Source: XYD12-FULL-36-8 sp964613805
GTDB taxonomy: Bacteria > Bacteroidota > Ignavibacteria > Ignavibacteriales > Ignavibacteriaceae
DNA length: 64,000 nucleotides
NCBI GenBank assembly: GCA_964613805.1
Contig: CAZTJF010000004.1
Span: forward strand, 1-64,000
Direction of reading: 5' to 3'
How positions within the stretch are numbered: position 1 is the first letter of the stretch; the number at the start of each line of letters is the position of its first letter. The notes beneath the pieces are model-generated. The model had not been told where the DNA came from, made no database searches, and saw only the letters and a program-made list of their open reading frames with translations. Shown here piece after piece: positions 26,821 through 37,182 of the stretch. The translations under genes and the position numbers were made by a program.

Positions 26821-26930
26821 CCAGTATCAGGTATCCGGTATCTGGAATCTTGCATCCGGTATCTGGCAACTGGTATCAAGCGTCCAGCATCCAGAAACCA
26901 GTATCCAGACTCACTTCCAATCCAGTATCA
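26821..26930. repeat. Degenerate CCAGTATC / CCGGTATCTGG repeat array
   Basis: About ten imperfect copies of a short word (CCAGTATC, GGTATCCGGTATCTGG, GCATCCGGTATCTGGC, CCAGCATCCAG, CCAGTATCCAG) fill the gap and run into the last codons of tdh. Similar words (ATACCAGATGCCAGAT) sit upstream of the four-helix-bundle gene near 26386. Confidence 0.7.
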
Positions 26931-27945
26931 CTTTTCCTGAATTTCCTGACTTCATAATTTCAAATCCTTCAAGATAATCATCAACTTTAAACTTATGAGT
27001 GATAATTGGACTTATAGGTAAACCACTTTGAACCATTGCTTGCATTTTAAACCATGTTTCAAACATCATTCTACCATAGATACCGCGGATTGTAATCCCG
27101 TTGAATATTACTTTATTCCAATTAATACCAGCATTCTCAGGAAGAATACCAAGTAGAGCAATCTTACCACCATGAAACATTACATCAATCATATCATTCA
27201 GAGCATGAATGCTGCCCGACATCTCGAGTCCAACATCAAAACCGCCAACCATTCCGAGTTCTTTCATTACATCTTTTAGTTTTTCTTTGGTGATATCAAC
27301 AGCTCGCGAAACTCCCATTTTTTTTGCAAGTTCCAAACGGTAAGGATTCATATCGGTAATTACGATATGTCTTGCCCCTGCATGTTTTACTATAGCGGCA
27401 GCCATGATTCCAATTGGACCTGCACCGGTAATCAGAACATCTTCACCAAGCACATCGAATGATAAAGCAGTATGAACAGCATTGCCAAGCGGATCAAATA
27501 TTGAAAAAATTTCTTTAGGAATTTTTGGATCGCAATGCCAGATGTTAGAAACAGGGATTACAAGATATTCTGCAAAGCATCCCGGGCGATTTACACCAAC
27601 TCCTTTTGTATTTGGACAAAGATGACCTCTTCCCTCACGGCAATTTCTGCATGTTCCGCATACAATATGACCTTCTCCGCTTACAAGCTCGCCAACTTTA
27701 ATATCGTGAACATTGCTGCCGAATGCTTCAACAGTTCCCACATATTCATGTCCAACATGCATGGGAACCGGAATAGTTTTTTGTGCCCATTCATCCCAAT
27801 TGTAAATGTGAATATCAGTTCCGCAAATTGAAGTTTTGTGTATCTTAATTAAAACATCATTTGGTCCATAATCAGGGGTTTCAACTTCATCCATCCAAAT
27901 TCCGGGTTTAGAATATTTTTTTACGAGTGCTTTCATTTTTGGCAT
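26911..27945 (-). CDS. tdh: L-threonine 3-dehydrogenase
   Basis: A 344-residue zinc medium-chain dehydrogenase that oxidises threonine to 2-amino-3-ketobutyrate with NAD. The catalytic zinc region is SICGTDIHIYNWDEW with GHEYVG. The structural zinc lobe is CGTCRNCREGRGHLC. The nucleotide-binding loop is ITGAGPIGIMAAAI, and AVDITKEKL and GRMMFETW also match Tdh. Together with kbl it gives a complete threonine-to-glycine pathway, although the genes converge rather than forming an operon. The last codons overlap the CCAGTATC repeat array. Confidence 0.94.
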   Translation of the reverse strand: MPKMKALVKKYSKPGIWMDEVETPDYGPNDVLIKIHKTSICGTDIHIYNWDEWAQKTIPVPMHVGHEYVGTVEAFGSNVHDIKVGELVSGEGHIVCGTCRNCREGRGHLCPNTKGVGVNRPGCFAEYLVIPVSNIWHCDPKIPKEIFSIFDPLGNAVHTALSFDVLGEDVLITGAGPIGIMAAAIVKHAGARHIVITDMNPYRLELAKKMGVSRAVDITKEKLKDVMKELGMVGGFDVGLEMSGSIHALNDMIDVMFHGGKIALLGILPENAGINWNKVIFNGITIRGIYGRMMFETWFKMQAMVQSGLPISPIITHKFKVDDYLEGFEIMKSGNSGKVILDWK

Positions 27946-28087
27946 GATAAATTCCTTTGAAATGATTGATTAGAAAAAAGAAATTTTTGTTGATCAAAAT
28001 TAGAGATAAGGCGAATAATCGACAACAAACCAAAATTGTTGTTATCAAAATAGGGGAATGCGGGTTGGAGAAAAAAAATCTTGCGTG

Positions 28088-28501
28088 TTAAATAATCGAA
28101 AAAAGCTTCAAATCTGATTCAACGGATAAATTAGATTGCCTTATAAATTTTTTGTGCTCTATTTCGAACCAATTTTGCTCTAAGGAATTTTTTAATGCCG
28201 TTTCACGCAACCATTCTATTTCGGAGCCATGGATTTGTTTATCCGAAAAAGCCAATTTCAATCCATCAGAAACAAATGATTCCGCAATTTCTTTATTAGA
28301 GAACTTTATAGGTTCTTCAGCAATGTGCTTGTTGACCAATAAATTTTTTATTGTTTCCTCGTAAAAGTCAGATGCGAAACCAAGCTTATCAGAAATACTT
28401 CTTAATATATTTTTTTCGGGATTTGTTAATTGATTATCCTTTCGAGCTATAATCAATAAACCTCTTAGGTAATTACTTTTATCTAACAATGTAAAATTCA
28501 A
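28088..28501 (-). CDS. TerB-like small helical protein
   Basis: A 137-residue protein without signal peptide. The segment YLRGLLIIARKDNQLTNPEKNIL, then a second acidic helical hairpin (LKLAFSDKQIHGSEIEWLRETA), fits the TerB-like fold, an all-helical domain with acidic residues at helix starts. Function is unknown; TerB-like domains occur in stress and metal-related contexts. It is divergent from the T9SS protein gene at 28692 and upstream of tdh on the same strand. Confidence 0.6.
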   Translation of the reverse strand: MNFTLLDKSNYLRGLLIIARKDNQLTNPEKNILRSISDKLGFASDFYEETIKNLLVNKHIAEEPIKFSNKEIAESFVSDGLKLAFSDKQIHGSEIEWLRETALKNSLEQNWFEIEHKKFIRQSNLSVESDLKLFSII

Positions 28502-28691
28502 TTTCTCGACTTTCGTTTTCTTTATAATTCAAAAATTGAAAAAATAAAAAGCTCTGGTCAAAACATATTCTTAATTTGATGTTAATTCAAGTCAAATTGA
28601 TTTCTAAAATCGCACTCGCGATAAAATTGATTGCTGACTTTAAAATTTTTAGTTTTAAATAACAAAAATTAATAACATTAACGAGGTTGCC

Positions 28692-30113
28692 ATGAAAAAA
28701 TCTATTCTGCACTTTCTAACTTTGATCGCTGTAATTTCTGTTATCGTATCCCTAAAAACTTATTCACAAGCACCATCATGGAAATACTTCGGTGAAGTCA
28801 AATTTCCACCGGCTGATTCTAATATTGTACAGCCGTATATTTGCACAGTTGATGCCAGCGGAAGATTGTGGGTAATTTCTTCTAAAGCAACAAACTCAAC
28901 TGCTCACAATAGCATTTATTATGCGGATTCGAGTGATACAGAATTGAAAAAATTTATTGATTTTGATAACAACGGAGATTCGGACACACTTACCGGTAAT
29001 ATTGGTGCTCTACGTGGAATTGGAACGGTGGGAACTGATATCGTTGTAAATGCCAACGTTCCTTATCCGAGATCAGCACCGAACACGGTTGGTTCAATGT
29101 ATGTTTACAAAAATCGAGATACTAATTCGGTGGATAAGTTTGGATTTTATTTTAGTAATTCGGGTCATGGAACCTATGTTCATGGCGTGACAGTCTCAAG
29201 AGATACATTCGCATTTACCGGAATTACTTTCCAGACTACTACGAGATTATATAATCTTAGCTTTGGTGTCACGTCTCCAGCGAGAGGATCTTATGTTCCA
29301 CCTGCAAATTATGGAATGGAACCAGGCGGTGCGCACACAGCCGGTTTTGATGTAATCAGAGATTGTGCATTAATACCAAACGGAGATTATAATAATCCCG
29401 AAACTGCTTGGTACACTTCACGAAATTCATACTCTTCAACTCAACAAACAGGCGGTATCGCAGTTTGGAGCGGAGGAACCCAAAGCAGTCCAGGAACATA
29501 CACAGGTACAAGAGTGATTGATGCATCTAGCGAGTTATCATTTGATAAAGCAATTCCATATGGTATAACAGTTGATAAAGATGGTAAGCTATGGGTTGCT
29601 GGTGTTGATTCAACGAGAAGATGGGTGAAGTCATATTCTGTTTTAGTTAACTTTGCTATACCAGAAGCATCTCTGCCAAGTTTAAATGATCCGAATAATC
29701 CTGATCCGCAAGGTGCGCCATTTATAAACCCAAATGATGTTGCTTTAACTTCTGATGCTTTGACTGCTTATGTAACTGATGGCGGAACAAAAACGGTTTA
29801 TAAATTCAAATTTACTACCGGAGTTGGAATTGATGATAAAATTGAATTGAGTGATTTTCAATTAAATCAAAATTACCCGAATCCGTTTAATCCATCTACC
29901 TTAATTAGCTACACACTTGCCAAAGCCGCAGATGTCAGACTGACAGTTACAAATTCTCTTGGACAGGAAGTGGCTTTGTTAAGTGATGGATATCAAGAAG
30001 CTGGTAATCATGTGAAAGAATTTAAAGCAGATAATCTTTCAAGCGGAATTTACTACTATACGTTGAGAACCGAGGCGGGCCAGTTTAGTAAAAAAATGAT
30101 TCTGATCAAGTAA
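28692..30113 (+). CDS. Secreted beta-propeller-like protein with T9SS sorting domain
   Basis: A 473-residue exported protein. It has a signal peptide (FLTLIAVISVIVSLKTYSQ) and a central region of about 350 residues with repeated DASGRLWVIS / DKDGKLWVAG motifs, suggesting an NHL/SMP-30-like propeller. It ends in a T9SS type A domain (NYPNPFNPSTLISYTL ... KKMILIK). It is followed by a terminator, so it is separate from the TonB receptor operon. The ligand is unknown. Confidence 0.82.
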   Translation: MKKSILHFLTLIAVISVIVSLKTYSQAPSWKYFGEVKFPPADSNIVQPYICTVDASGRLWVISSKATNSTAHNSIYYADSSDTELKKFIDFDNNGDSDTLTGNIGALRGIGTVGTDIVVNANVPYPRSAPNTVGSMYVYKNRDTNSVDKFGFYFSNSGHGTYVHGVTVSRDTFAFTGITFQTTTRLYNLSFGVTSPARGSYVPPANYGMEPGGAHTAGFDVIRDCALIPNGDYNNPETAWYTSRNSYSSTQQTGGIAVWSGGTQSSPGTYTGTRVIDASSELSFDKAIPYGITVDKDGKLWVAGVDSTRRWVKSYSVLVNFAIPEASLPSLNDPNNPDPQGAPFINPNDVALTSDALTAYVTDGGTKTVYKFKFTTGVGIDDKIELSDFQLNQNYPNPFNPSTLISYTLAKAADVRLTVTNSLGQEVALLSDGYQEAGNHVKEFKADNLSSGIYYYTLRTEAGQFSKKMILIK

Positions 30114-30131
30114 AAATCAACAAGTAATTTT

Positions 30132-30158
30132 AGCGGTCTTCGGACCGCTTTTGTTTTT
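30132..30158 (+). terminator. Rho-independent terminator
   Basis: AGCGGTC-TTCG-GACCGCT hairpin (30132-30149) with a UUCG-like tetraloop, followed by TTTGTTTTT. Confidence 0.85.
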
Positions 30159-30243
30159 AAAATCAGATTAAATATCTGAAGACTTTTTAATAAATTTGCA
30201 TTAGAAATTTATAGGGAATAATAATTTCTTAATAGTAATTGCT

Positions 30244-33200
30244 ATGAACACCTTCGATTTAAATTCTCATCCTAAAAAAATCTGTTTCGTAACTATTTTA
30301 TTCTTTTCAGCAATCTATCTACAAGCGCAGAGTGGTAAACTGGTTGGTTCGGTTACCGATGCAACAACCGGCGAACCATTAATTGGTGCGAATATCCTTA
30401 TCAATGGAACAACTCTCGGTGCAGCGACCGACACAAAGGGAAAATTCTTAATCCTGAAAATTCCACCCGCCACTTATTCAGTTACCGCAAGCATTTTGGG
30501 CTATGCAAAAGAAACACAAACTGAAGTGGATATTAACGTTGATAGAACAACCGAAATAAATTTTAAGCTTAAAGATGAATCTATTCAACTGGAACAAGTT
30601 ATTGTTGTCGCCCCTAAACCAAAAATAATTAGAGATCAGACTTCCACTTCAAGTACGATTAACGATGCACAGATTAAAGCTGCCCCGATTGAAGGTTTAC
30701 GAGGTGCTATGGATTTATCCGCTGGATTTCAAAAGAGTGAAACTGGAAATTATTCCGTAAGAGGTTCTGGGGCTTATGAAGTAAACTTTCAGATAAATGG
30801 GGTTACCCAAACCAACTCTAATACTAATGCACCCGCAGGTTTTACTGAAAAAGCAAATAACTCATGGAAGTATGATGTGAATCCTATTGGTGTTCAACAA
30901 CTACAGCTTATCTCCGGTGGATTCTCAGCTGAATATGGTAACGCTCAAGGAGGGATTGTAAAAGTTGTAATGAAGGAAGGTGCTCCAAAATTTACCGGTG
31001 AGGTAAGAGTAGAATATAGACCTCCAGGTCAGTATCATTGGGGAGAATATCTTTATTCTCAAAATAATTATGAATGGCAGAAATGGGGCAATGTTAATTA
31101 TTGGTGGGATAAAGTTAGAGTTATAAACCCGGTTACAAATAAAGTAACATGGAATGAGGGATTTTTACAAGCGCTTAACATTAAAAATCCAAACAGATAT
31201 GAATGGCTTTACAATCGGATTAACACTGCAAATCCGGATTCTAATGATGTAAAGCTCTGGAATGAAATTGTAAACCACGAGCTTAACTGGGCTTATAATC
31301 TGTGGGTTAGAAATCATACTCCTGGTGATGATAATCCATTAGGAGTTTATGATTATCGGCAGTTTGGTTATACAAGATATATGTTCGGATTTGGCGGACC
31401 ACTTGGGAAAGATCCAAATTTACTGAAGTTCTATTTTTCCGGTGAGTACAAAAAAAATCCAACTCGTTTACCGACTCCGGAACAAAATCAAATCTATCAG
31501 AATTATGTTTTAAACACCACATACATACCTGAGCCCGCACATAAATTTAAAACCATGATTAGCTTTCAAAAATATCGCGGGGGAATATGGTCGGGTTCTG
31601 ATGATATTAGATGGGCGGGTATTGCTTTTACACCTGGTTCAAGATCAACCAAATATTATGTTAATATAGATCCTGTTAGAGTTGAACAAACGTTTGCACA
31701 AAGCTTAAATTGGACTTACACTATTAATCAGAATTCTTTTTTAGAAGCAGCTATAAACCACCAGAACGAAAAGTACGAGCTGCCATATGTTTATCTTCCT
31801 GGGTATGATCAACAACGGGATGTTCTCGATAGTTTGTATGATTATCAAGGTTCGGTGCTAAGGCCCGGCGAATGGTGGGAAACAGTTTATTACAAACCTC
31901 CTGAAGCACTAAGTACGGTTTATTACCAAGATACAAGAACTGATCATTACAGTTTTAATATAGACTATGTGAATCAGATACTCCAGACGAATTTGATTAA
32001 AGCCGGATTCAAGTATTTGTATTGGGATATGTTCAACAATGGAGTTATTTACAATTTAAAAGCAAATGCGCTGCTTTCCGGTACTGGAGTTGGGGAGTAT
32101 TATCGTGCTTATCCTTACAACGTTTCATTTTATGTCCAAGATAAAATGGAATACTCGGGCATGATAGCCAATATTGGTTTACGCGCTGAGTCATACAATT
32201 TTCAAACGCCCTACCCGGAAGATATGTTTAATTATTTTTACCTGGGCAAGGATGGTCCAAATGTCGGTGATTCGACCATTGGTAATCCTAACACACTTCC
32301 ATCTGAAACGAAATTTATTTTACTCCCTCGACTTGGGATTTCTTTCCCTATCGGTGAAAATACTGCATTCAGAATTCAGTATGGTCATTTTGCATCAATG
32401 CCGATTTTCTCTCAAGCGCTGTTACATCGCCCATGGAAAGGTTGGGAGGGGCTTGGCGATCCAAATCTTGATCCTAAACGAACAGTACAATATGAATTTG
32501 GTCTTCAGCAGGTTATTGATCAGGAACATCGTTTAGATGTTGCACTCTATTATAATGATAGAGTATCTCAGATTAATCTAATACGTTATGCTTCTTTAAC
32601 CGGAACTAATCTAAAAAATTATATAGGTGCCACAGCTGATAACAAGAAACTTTATAGTTATACAAGTTTTGCAAATAATGCTTTTGGCGGAACTTTCGGA
32701 ATTGAAATTGTTTTTGAGAAAATCAATTATCAGAATTGGTCTTATCGTTTGAGCTATAATCTATCTCAGACTAATGAAGGAATATATGGACCTCAAACTT
32801 TATATCCGGAAAACCGCGGAAGCTTTCTGCAGAGAAATACAACCGGTGAATTTTTAGCATCAACAGATAGAACTCATAATTTTAGAGGGTTAGTTCAATA
32901 CAGAGTTAGGGAGAATGAAGGGATGACTTTATTCGGAATTAATCTTTTTGAAAATTCAGTTTTTGGTTTGACTTATTCCGTTCAATCCGGTACTCCTTTT
33001 ACTTATGTAAGCGATTTTAATGAAGTGAAAGATGTGGTAAATAATAGAAGGTATCCGCTCGAATCAAGCTTTGATTTTAATTTCATTAAAAATATTGATA
33101 TCAGCAGTTATAAAATAATTGTTGGAGTGCGGATCATGAATGTATTCGACAATAAATGGTTGACTCCACTCAGCAATACCGAAGACCTTATAAACTGGAT

Positions 33201-33336
33201 TGAATACGGGTATACCATTGAAGATAAAGGTAATGATCCTCCGGATAAACCAAGATTGAACTACATAGCTTCACCATTTAAAGCATTTAGGAATATTCCC
33301 CGACAAATTTTCTTTACAGTTGGTTTTGGATTTTAA
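30244..33336 (+). CDS. TonB-dependent outer-membrane receptor with carboxypeptidase-regulatory domain
   Basis: A 1030-residue receptor. A signal peptide ends at LQAQ. Residues about 33-115 form the CarboxypepD_reg-like domain (GSVTDATTGEPLIGANILING). A plug domain follows (VIVVAP, GAYEVNFQINGVTQ, GGFSAEYGNAQGGIVKV), then a large beta-barrel ending in FFTVGFGF with a terminal aromatic, as needed for BamA insertion. The substrate is unknown. The barrel lacks a SusD partner; instead it heads a tight run with a secreted protein, a PorV-like protein and two small barrels. Confidence 0.9.
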   Translation: MNTFDLNSHPKKICFVTILFFSAIYLQAQSGKLVGSVTDATTGEPLIGANILINGTTLGAATDTKGKFLILKIPPATYSVTASILGYAKETQTEVDINVDRTTEINFKLKDESIQLEQVIVVAPKPKIIRDQTSTSSTINDAQIKAAPIEGLRGAMDLSAGFQKSETGNYSVRGSGAYEVNFQINGVTQTNSNTNAPAGFTEKANNSWKYDVNPIGVQQLQLISGGFSAEYGNAQGGIVKVVMKEGAPKFTGEVRVEYRPPGQYHWGEYLYSQNNYEWQKWGNVNYWWDKVRVINPVTNKVTWNEGFLQALNIKNPNRYEWLYNRINTANPDSNDVKLWNEIVNHELNWAYNLWVRNHTPGDDNPLGVYDYRQFGYTRYMFGFGGPLGKDPNLLKFYFSGEYKKNPTRLPTPEQNQIYQNYVLNTTYIPEPAHKFKTMISFQKYRGGIWSGSDDIRWAGIAFTPGSRSTKYYVNIDPVRVEQTFAQSLNWTYTINQNSFLEAAINHQNEKYELPYVYLPGYDQQRDVLDSLYDYQGSVLRPGEWWETVYYKPPEALSTVYYQDTRTDHYSFNIDYVNQILQTNLIKAGFKYLYWDMFNNGVIYNLKANALLSGTGVGEYYRAYPYNVSFYVQDKMEYSGMIANIGLRAESYNFQTPYPEDMFNYFYLGKDGPNVGDSTIGNPNTLPSETKFILLPRLGISFPIGENTAFRIQYGHFASMPIFSQALLHRPWKGWEGLGDPNLDPKRTVQYEFGLQQVIDQEHRLDVALYYNDRVSQINLIRYASLTGTNLKNYIGATADNKKLYSYTSFANNAFGGTFGIEIVFEKINYQNWSYRLSYNLSQTNEGIYGPQTLYPENRGSFLQRNTTGEFLASTDRTHNFRGLVQYRVRENEGMTLFGINLFENSVFGLTYSVQSGTPFTYVSDFNEVKDVVNNRRYPLESSFDFNFIKNIDISSYKIIVGVRIMNVFDNKWLTPLSNTEDLINWIEYGYTIEDKGNDPPDKPRLNYIASPFKAFRNIPRQIFFTVGFGF

Positions 33337-33368
33337 GAGTGATTTATTACAGCACAATTTTAAATTTT

Positions 33369-35456
33369 ATGAAAAAAAGTTATAATAATAAATTGATAAT
33401 TATTTTTTGTTTACTGCTAAGCATTTCGGTTTTTTCACAAGTTGAATCTCCACTCCAGGTATTTAACAGAGGTCAATTGTGGCAAAGCGTTTTGTTTGGA
33501 AAGAATGGTCCTACTTACAACGATTGGAGAAAAGCTGGTCCGTCGTTGGATTGGCCAGGTTTTGAAGCGAACTGGTTACGGACAGATATTGGTGGTTCTC
33601 CAAGTTATATGGTTACAGGCGGTTTGTGGGTAGGGGCAAAAAAGAAACCCGATTCAGTTTTAGCTGTTGAAGATTGGGCAATGTACGGATCAACTGTTGG
33701 TTCCGATGTTAACGCAAAATATATTGTTACCAAAAATATTTTTAAGTACAAGAATGGTTCAAATTACTGGCTTCAGACAGATCCTAAATCTGGTGAAGAG
33801 GTAATTGAAACAGAGTATGAATATAATCCAAATTATGTTCTTCCTAATTCAGTTGAGATTCAGCTTCCTGTTCGAGTAAAGAGAACTGTTCATCAATGGA
33901 ATGGTTCTCAAAAAGATGAAAACTATATTATTTATGAGTACATAATAAAGAATATTTCTAACGAGTTAAAAGTTCTATATCCTCTTAAAGATATTGCAGA
34001 TACTCTTTATGGATTTAGAATCATGCTGACTTATGCAATGCAAGCAAATTCACGTTCTTGGAATGTTTTATTTCCTCAAGAAACACCAGGAGCGAGAAAC
34101 ACTCAATTCTTCTATGATCCTTCGAGGAAAATGATGTATGGTTATGCTGGTGATTATCCTCTTACACCTATATCCCAAGGTAGAGAAGATTTTGGTTTAA
34201 GCTTATCACAAGGGCAAGTTGTAAATGGTGTTCCAAGCGGTGAATATTTAGCTCCTGCTTATGTCGGAGTGAAACTTTTATATTCATCACCCGATTCAAG
34301 CGGAACAGAATCTCGAGTCGGTAAGTATGGATGGTCAGCTGGAGTAAATGCACAAGATTTGCAAGGTCCATTTTACGGTGTTCCAGGTTTTTTGCAAAAC
34401 AAATATGACTTACTTGGAAATCCAGCAACTGCTTATCAGTTCTATATAAATCCTGTTGATGTAAATTATGCTCGCAAGAATAGAACATGGTCCTTGATGA
34501 ATTTAGGTCCCTGGAATATTTTGCCTGGTGATTCAATTAAAATTGCTTTTTGTGAGGTTGTGAACGGTGTAGATTATAAAACTGCGTTAAATGTTAATCT
34601 TGGGCTAAATGTAATTAGCGCTGGAAGTCAAAGACAATTCAATTCTGCAGTGGCACGTGCGCAATTTACATATGATCAGTATAGAGCAGGATTTGGGCTG
34701 GATCATCCTGATCCACCACCGGCTCCCGAATTTAAAGTCGAATATTTCAAAGGTGCTGATGTTGTCGCAAATGTGATTTCATTTGGAAAGGAAACTGAAA
34801 CAATAATTGATGGCGATTATGGATTCAATAAAATTGTTGGTTATAAACTCTATAGGTCTGGATTCTTGCCATTAGGTCCATGGGATTCAATAGCAACCAT
34901 TTATAAAGGGGATTTAAATTATTATCAAACTGATGTGAATAAATATGTATTCGTTGACTCTACGGTTGAGATAGGAAAGTTCTATTATTACTCTATTACG
35001 GCATTCGATACTGGTCAGGTTAATTGGCCTGTAAACTTAGCAGCAGTATTTCCAGAAACAGGGACAAACAAAGTTCCGCCCATGGAATCTTCAATTTATG
35101 CTTCATCGAATAATGCAGTTCGGAAAGGAATTACTCCATTTCTATCCACACTTCCTCCTAAAGTGAATGTTAATGATGTGCTTGTAGTTCCAAATCCTTT
35201 TGTTATTCGCGAAGGGTATTCATCACCTGTTGAAACTGACCAAATTCAGTTTGTTAATATTCCCAATCCATGTACTATTCGAATTTATACTGTGCGCGGA
35301 GATTTAGTAAAGACAATTTCAGTTGAATTTGAGGGTGGAATAATTAGCTGGGACCAAGTTACAGACTACGGACAATTTGCAGAAAGCGGGATATATATTT
35401 ACCATATAGATTCGGCGGTGGGAAGTAAAATCGGAAAGTTTGCTATTGTAAGATGA
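33369..35456 (+). CDS. Large secreted protein of the TonB receptor operon
   Basis: A 695-residue exported protein starting with MKKSYNNKLIIIFCLLL and a cleavage-like site at VFSQ. The middle is beta-rich without recognised catalytic motifs. Residues around 510-570 look like a fibronectin-type segment (GYKLYRSG ... YYYSITAFDTG). The C-terminus has VVPNPFVIREGYSS and ends GIYIYHI ... IGKFAIVR, similar in layout to T9SS sorting domains but without NYPNPFNP. ATG 33369 starts the signal peptide; the in-frame GTG at 33339 is just after the previous stop. It probably works with the receptor upstream. Confidence 0.72.
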   Translation: MKKSYNNKLIIIFCLLLSISVFSQVESPLQVFNRGQLWQSVLFGKNGPTYNDWRKAGPSLDWPGFEANWLRTDIGGSPSYMVTGGLWVGAKKKPDSVLAVEDWAMYGSTVGSDVNAKYIVTKNIFKYKNGSNYWLQTDPKSGEEVIETEYEYNPNYVLPNSVEIQLPVRVKRTVHQWNGSQKDENYIIYEYIIKNISNELKVLYPLKDIADTLYGFRIMLTYAMQANSRSWNVLFPQETPGARNTQFFYDPSRKMMYGYAGDYPLTPISQGREDFGLSLSQGQVVNGVPSGEYLAPAYVGVKLLYSSPDSSGTESRVGKYGWSAGVNAQDLQGPFYGVPGFLQNKYDLLGNPATAYQFYINPVDVNYARKNRTWSLMNLGPWNILPGDSIKIAFCEVVNGVDYKTALNVNLGLNVISAGSQRQFNSAVARAQFTYDQYRAGFGLDHPDPPPAPEFKVEYFKGADVVANVISFGKETETIIDGDYGFNKIVGYKLYRSGFLPLGPWDSIATIYKGDLNYYQTDVNKYVFVDSTVEIGKFYYYSITAFDTGQVNWPVNLAAVFPETGTNKVPPMESSIYASSNNAVRKGITPFLSTLPPKVNVNDVLVVPNPFVIREGYSSPVETDQIQFVNIPNPCTIRIYTVRGDLVKTISVEFEGGIISWDQVTDYGQFAESGIYIYHIDSAVGSKIGKFAIVR

Positions 35457-35489
35457 TAGATTACTAACACATATGGTTAATAAAATTAA

Positions 35490-36428
35490 ATGAAGACCAG
35501 GTTATTCATATTTCTATTTTTTATTACTGCAATCATTCATGCGCAAGATTTTAAGAAAACTGCCACTGCCGGCTTTGTCTTTCTAGAGCTGCCGGTGAGT
35601 GCAAGAACCGCCTCATTAGGAGAATCATCTATTTCTCTGTCCGATCTCAATGCTGCCGGTTTGTTTATTAATCCTGCTTCAATTGGATTTACTAAATTCA
35701 CTCATTCTTTTTCTGCTTCATATTCACCATGGATTGCCGATATAAAACATTATGCGTCAAGCTATTCTTTCAAAACGGACTTTGGAGTGCTCGGTGTTGG
35801 TTTAATCGCAGTAGATTATGGCTCTATGCCGAAGGTAAAGAAAACTTCAGGGCAGCGTGTTTATAACGTTGAAGGAACATTTAGCTCAAATGCAATTGCC
35901 CTTCAATTGGGGTACTCCCGAATGCTTACAGATAATTTTTCTTATGGAGTATCTCTTAAATATGTGCAAGAGACAATTGATGTTTTTTCTGCAAGTAATA
36001 TTTTATTTGACGGAGGAATTCTCTACTACACCGGTTTAGGATCGTTAAGATTAGCGGCGGTCTTCCAAAACTTTGGTGTAGAATCAAAATTTATTAACGA
36101 TCCATTCAAAATGCCTGCAGTTATTAAACTCGGTGTATCTGCAGAAGTTTTTGGTGATATTAGTTCTGAATATCGTCTCACAACAATTCTTGAAGCACTT
36201 CATCCTAATGATGGCGATGAAAAATTAAATGCCGGATTAGAACTTGGATGGAGAAACATGATTACTCTTCGCGGCGGCTACAAATTCTTTTATGATGAAG
36301 AGACTTACAGTCTTGGAATTGGCATCAATCCAAATTTAGATTTTCCTGCCGAATTAGATTTTGCCTATTCAGACTATGGAAGACTTGGAAAAATTTTAAG
36401 ATTTACACTTCATCTAGGATTGTTATGA
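35490..36428 (+). CDS. PorV/PorQ-family outer-membrane protein
   Basis: A 312-residue barrel protein of the FadL-like PorV/PorQ group. After a signal peptide (FLFFITAIIHAQ) comes the characteristic GFVFLELPVSARTASLGESS, then AAGLFINPASIG, and alternating beta-strands to the final LRFTLHLGLL. PorV shuttles T9SS cargo to the attachment complex, so its position in an operon with secreted proteins suggests a cargo-specific role (inference). The stop overlaps the next start (ATGATAG junction), indicating coupling. Confidence 0.85.
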   Translation: MKTRLFIFLFFITAIIHAQDFKKTATAGFVFLELPVSARTASLGESSISLSDLNAAGLFINPASIGFTKFTHSFSASYSPWIADIKHYASSYSFKTDFGVLGVGLIAVDYGSMPKVKKTSGQRVYNVEGTFSSNAIALQLGYSRMLTDNFSYGVSLKYVQETIDVFSASNILFDGGILYYTGLGSLRLAAVFQNFGVESKFINDPFKMPAVIKLGVSAEVFGDISSEYRLTTILEALHPNDGDEKLNAGLELGWRNMITLRGGYKFFYDEETYSLGIGINPNLDFPAELDFAYSDYGRLGKILRFTLHLGLL

Positions 36429-37180
36429 TAGGAAAGAAAATTAAACCCGTGATTTTTAGAAAATTATTCATAACAATTTGTTTTGTTTTATACTTATCGA
36501 ATTATAGCTTTTCTCAGCTTGAGCAAATAAGAGTATTCAGCGATTATTCTTTTGCCAACACCAAAAGGTTAGCTACCGTTAAAGCAGATGCAGCAGGTGG
36601 TGGTATAGGTGTTAGTTTTAATCTTTTTGAAAACTTTTCGTTGGGAGTTCAAGTTGGTTATAATTTATACAGTGTTATTCAAGATTCTGCACTAAATCAA
36701 TGGAACTGGGATTTTTGGGAATATCGTTATAAAGGCAATGCTAGAAATGATACTGCTTCCGATCCCAATTTATCATCGAGGATTGATGTCATCCAAAAGA
36801 TGGATGCTATTCCGGTAGTTCTGACCATTAGCTATAAAATACCGCTTATTGAAGGTCTTGATATTCGTCCCACTATAGGCGGTGGAATTTTATATTATTC
36901 GCGAAGATTATTTCTTGAAGAACATTGGAAGAAAGTTTATCCTGCATACAATGATTATACATTTGAATATAGTTATCGAAACTTTGCCCCAAATAAAACC
37001 GGAACACCTTTTATTTTCGTGTACGGCTACAATATGAACTATAGAGTTAGCGAGATACTTTCGATAAGCGGAGATATTTTTTATAATTACATAATTGTAA
37101 CAAAAGGTAAGTATGGTTATGATGATTTGCCAATCAACGATGCCTTTTCTTTCAAACTTGGAATAACTTTTCTGTATTAA
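36425..37180 (+). CDS. Outer-membrane beta-barrel protein
   Basis: A 251-residue protein with an N-terminal signal peptide (IRKLFITICFVLYLSNYSFSQ in outline) and amphipathic beta-strands typical of an OmpW/OmpA-like barrel: GGGIGVSFNLFENFSLGVQV, DIRPTIGGGILYYS, and a last strand FSFKLGITFLY ending in an aromatic. No catalytic motif is visible. It overlaps the PorV-like gene by 4 nt and is 2 nt from the next barrel gene. Confidence 0.75.
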   Translation: MIGKKIKPVIFRKLFITICFVLYLSNYSFSQLEQIRVFSDYSFANTKRLATVKADAAGGGIGVSFNLFENFSLGVQVGYNLYSVIQDSALNQWNWDFWEYRYKGNARNDTASDPNLSSRIDVIQKMDAIPVVLTISYKIPLIEGLDIRPTIGGGILYYSRRLFLEEHWKKVYPAYNDYTFEYSYRNFAPNKTGTPFIFVYGYNMNYRVSEILSISGDIFYNYIIVTKGKYGYDDLPINDAFSFKLGITFLY

Positions 37181-37182
37181 AA

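Noticed and set aside
26821..26930. Possible CRISPR or diversity-generating template repeat
   Set aside because: Copies are short, irregular and spacerless; there is no reverse transcriptase gene near the four-helix-bundle gene.
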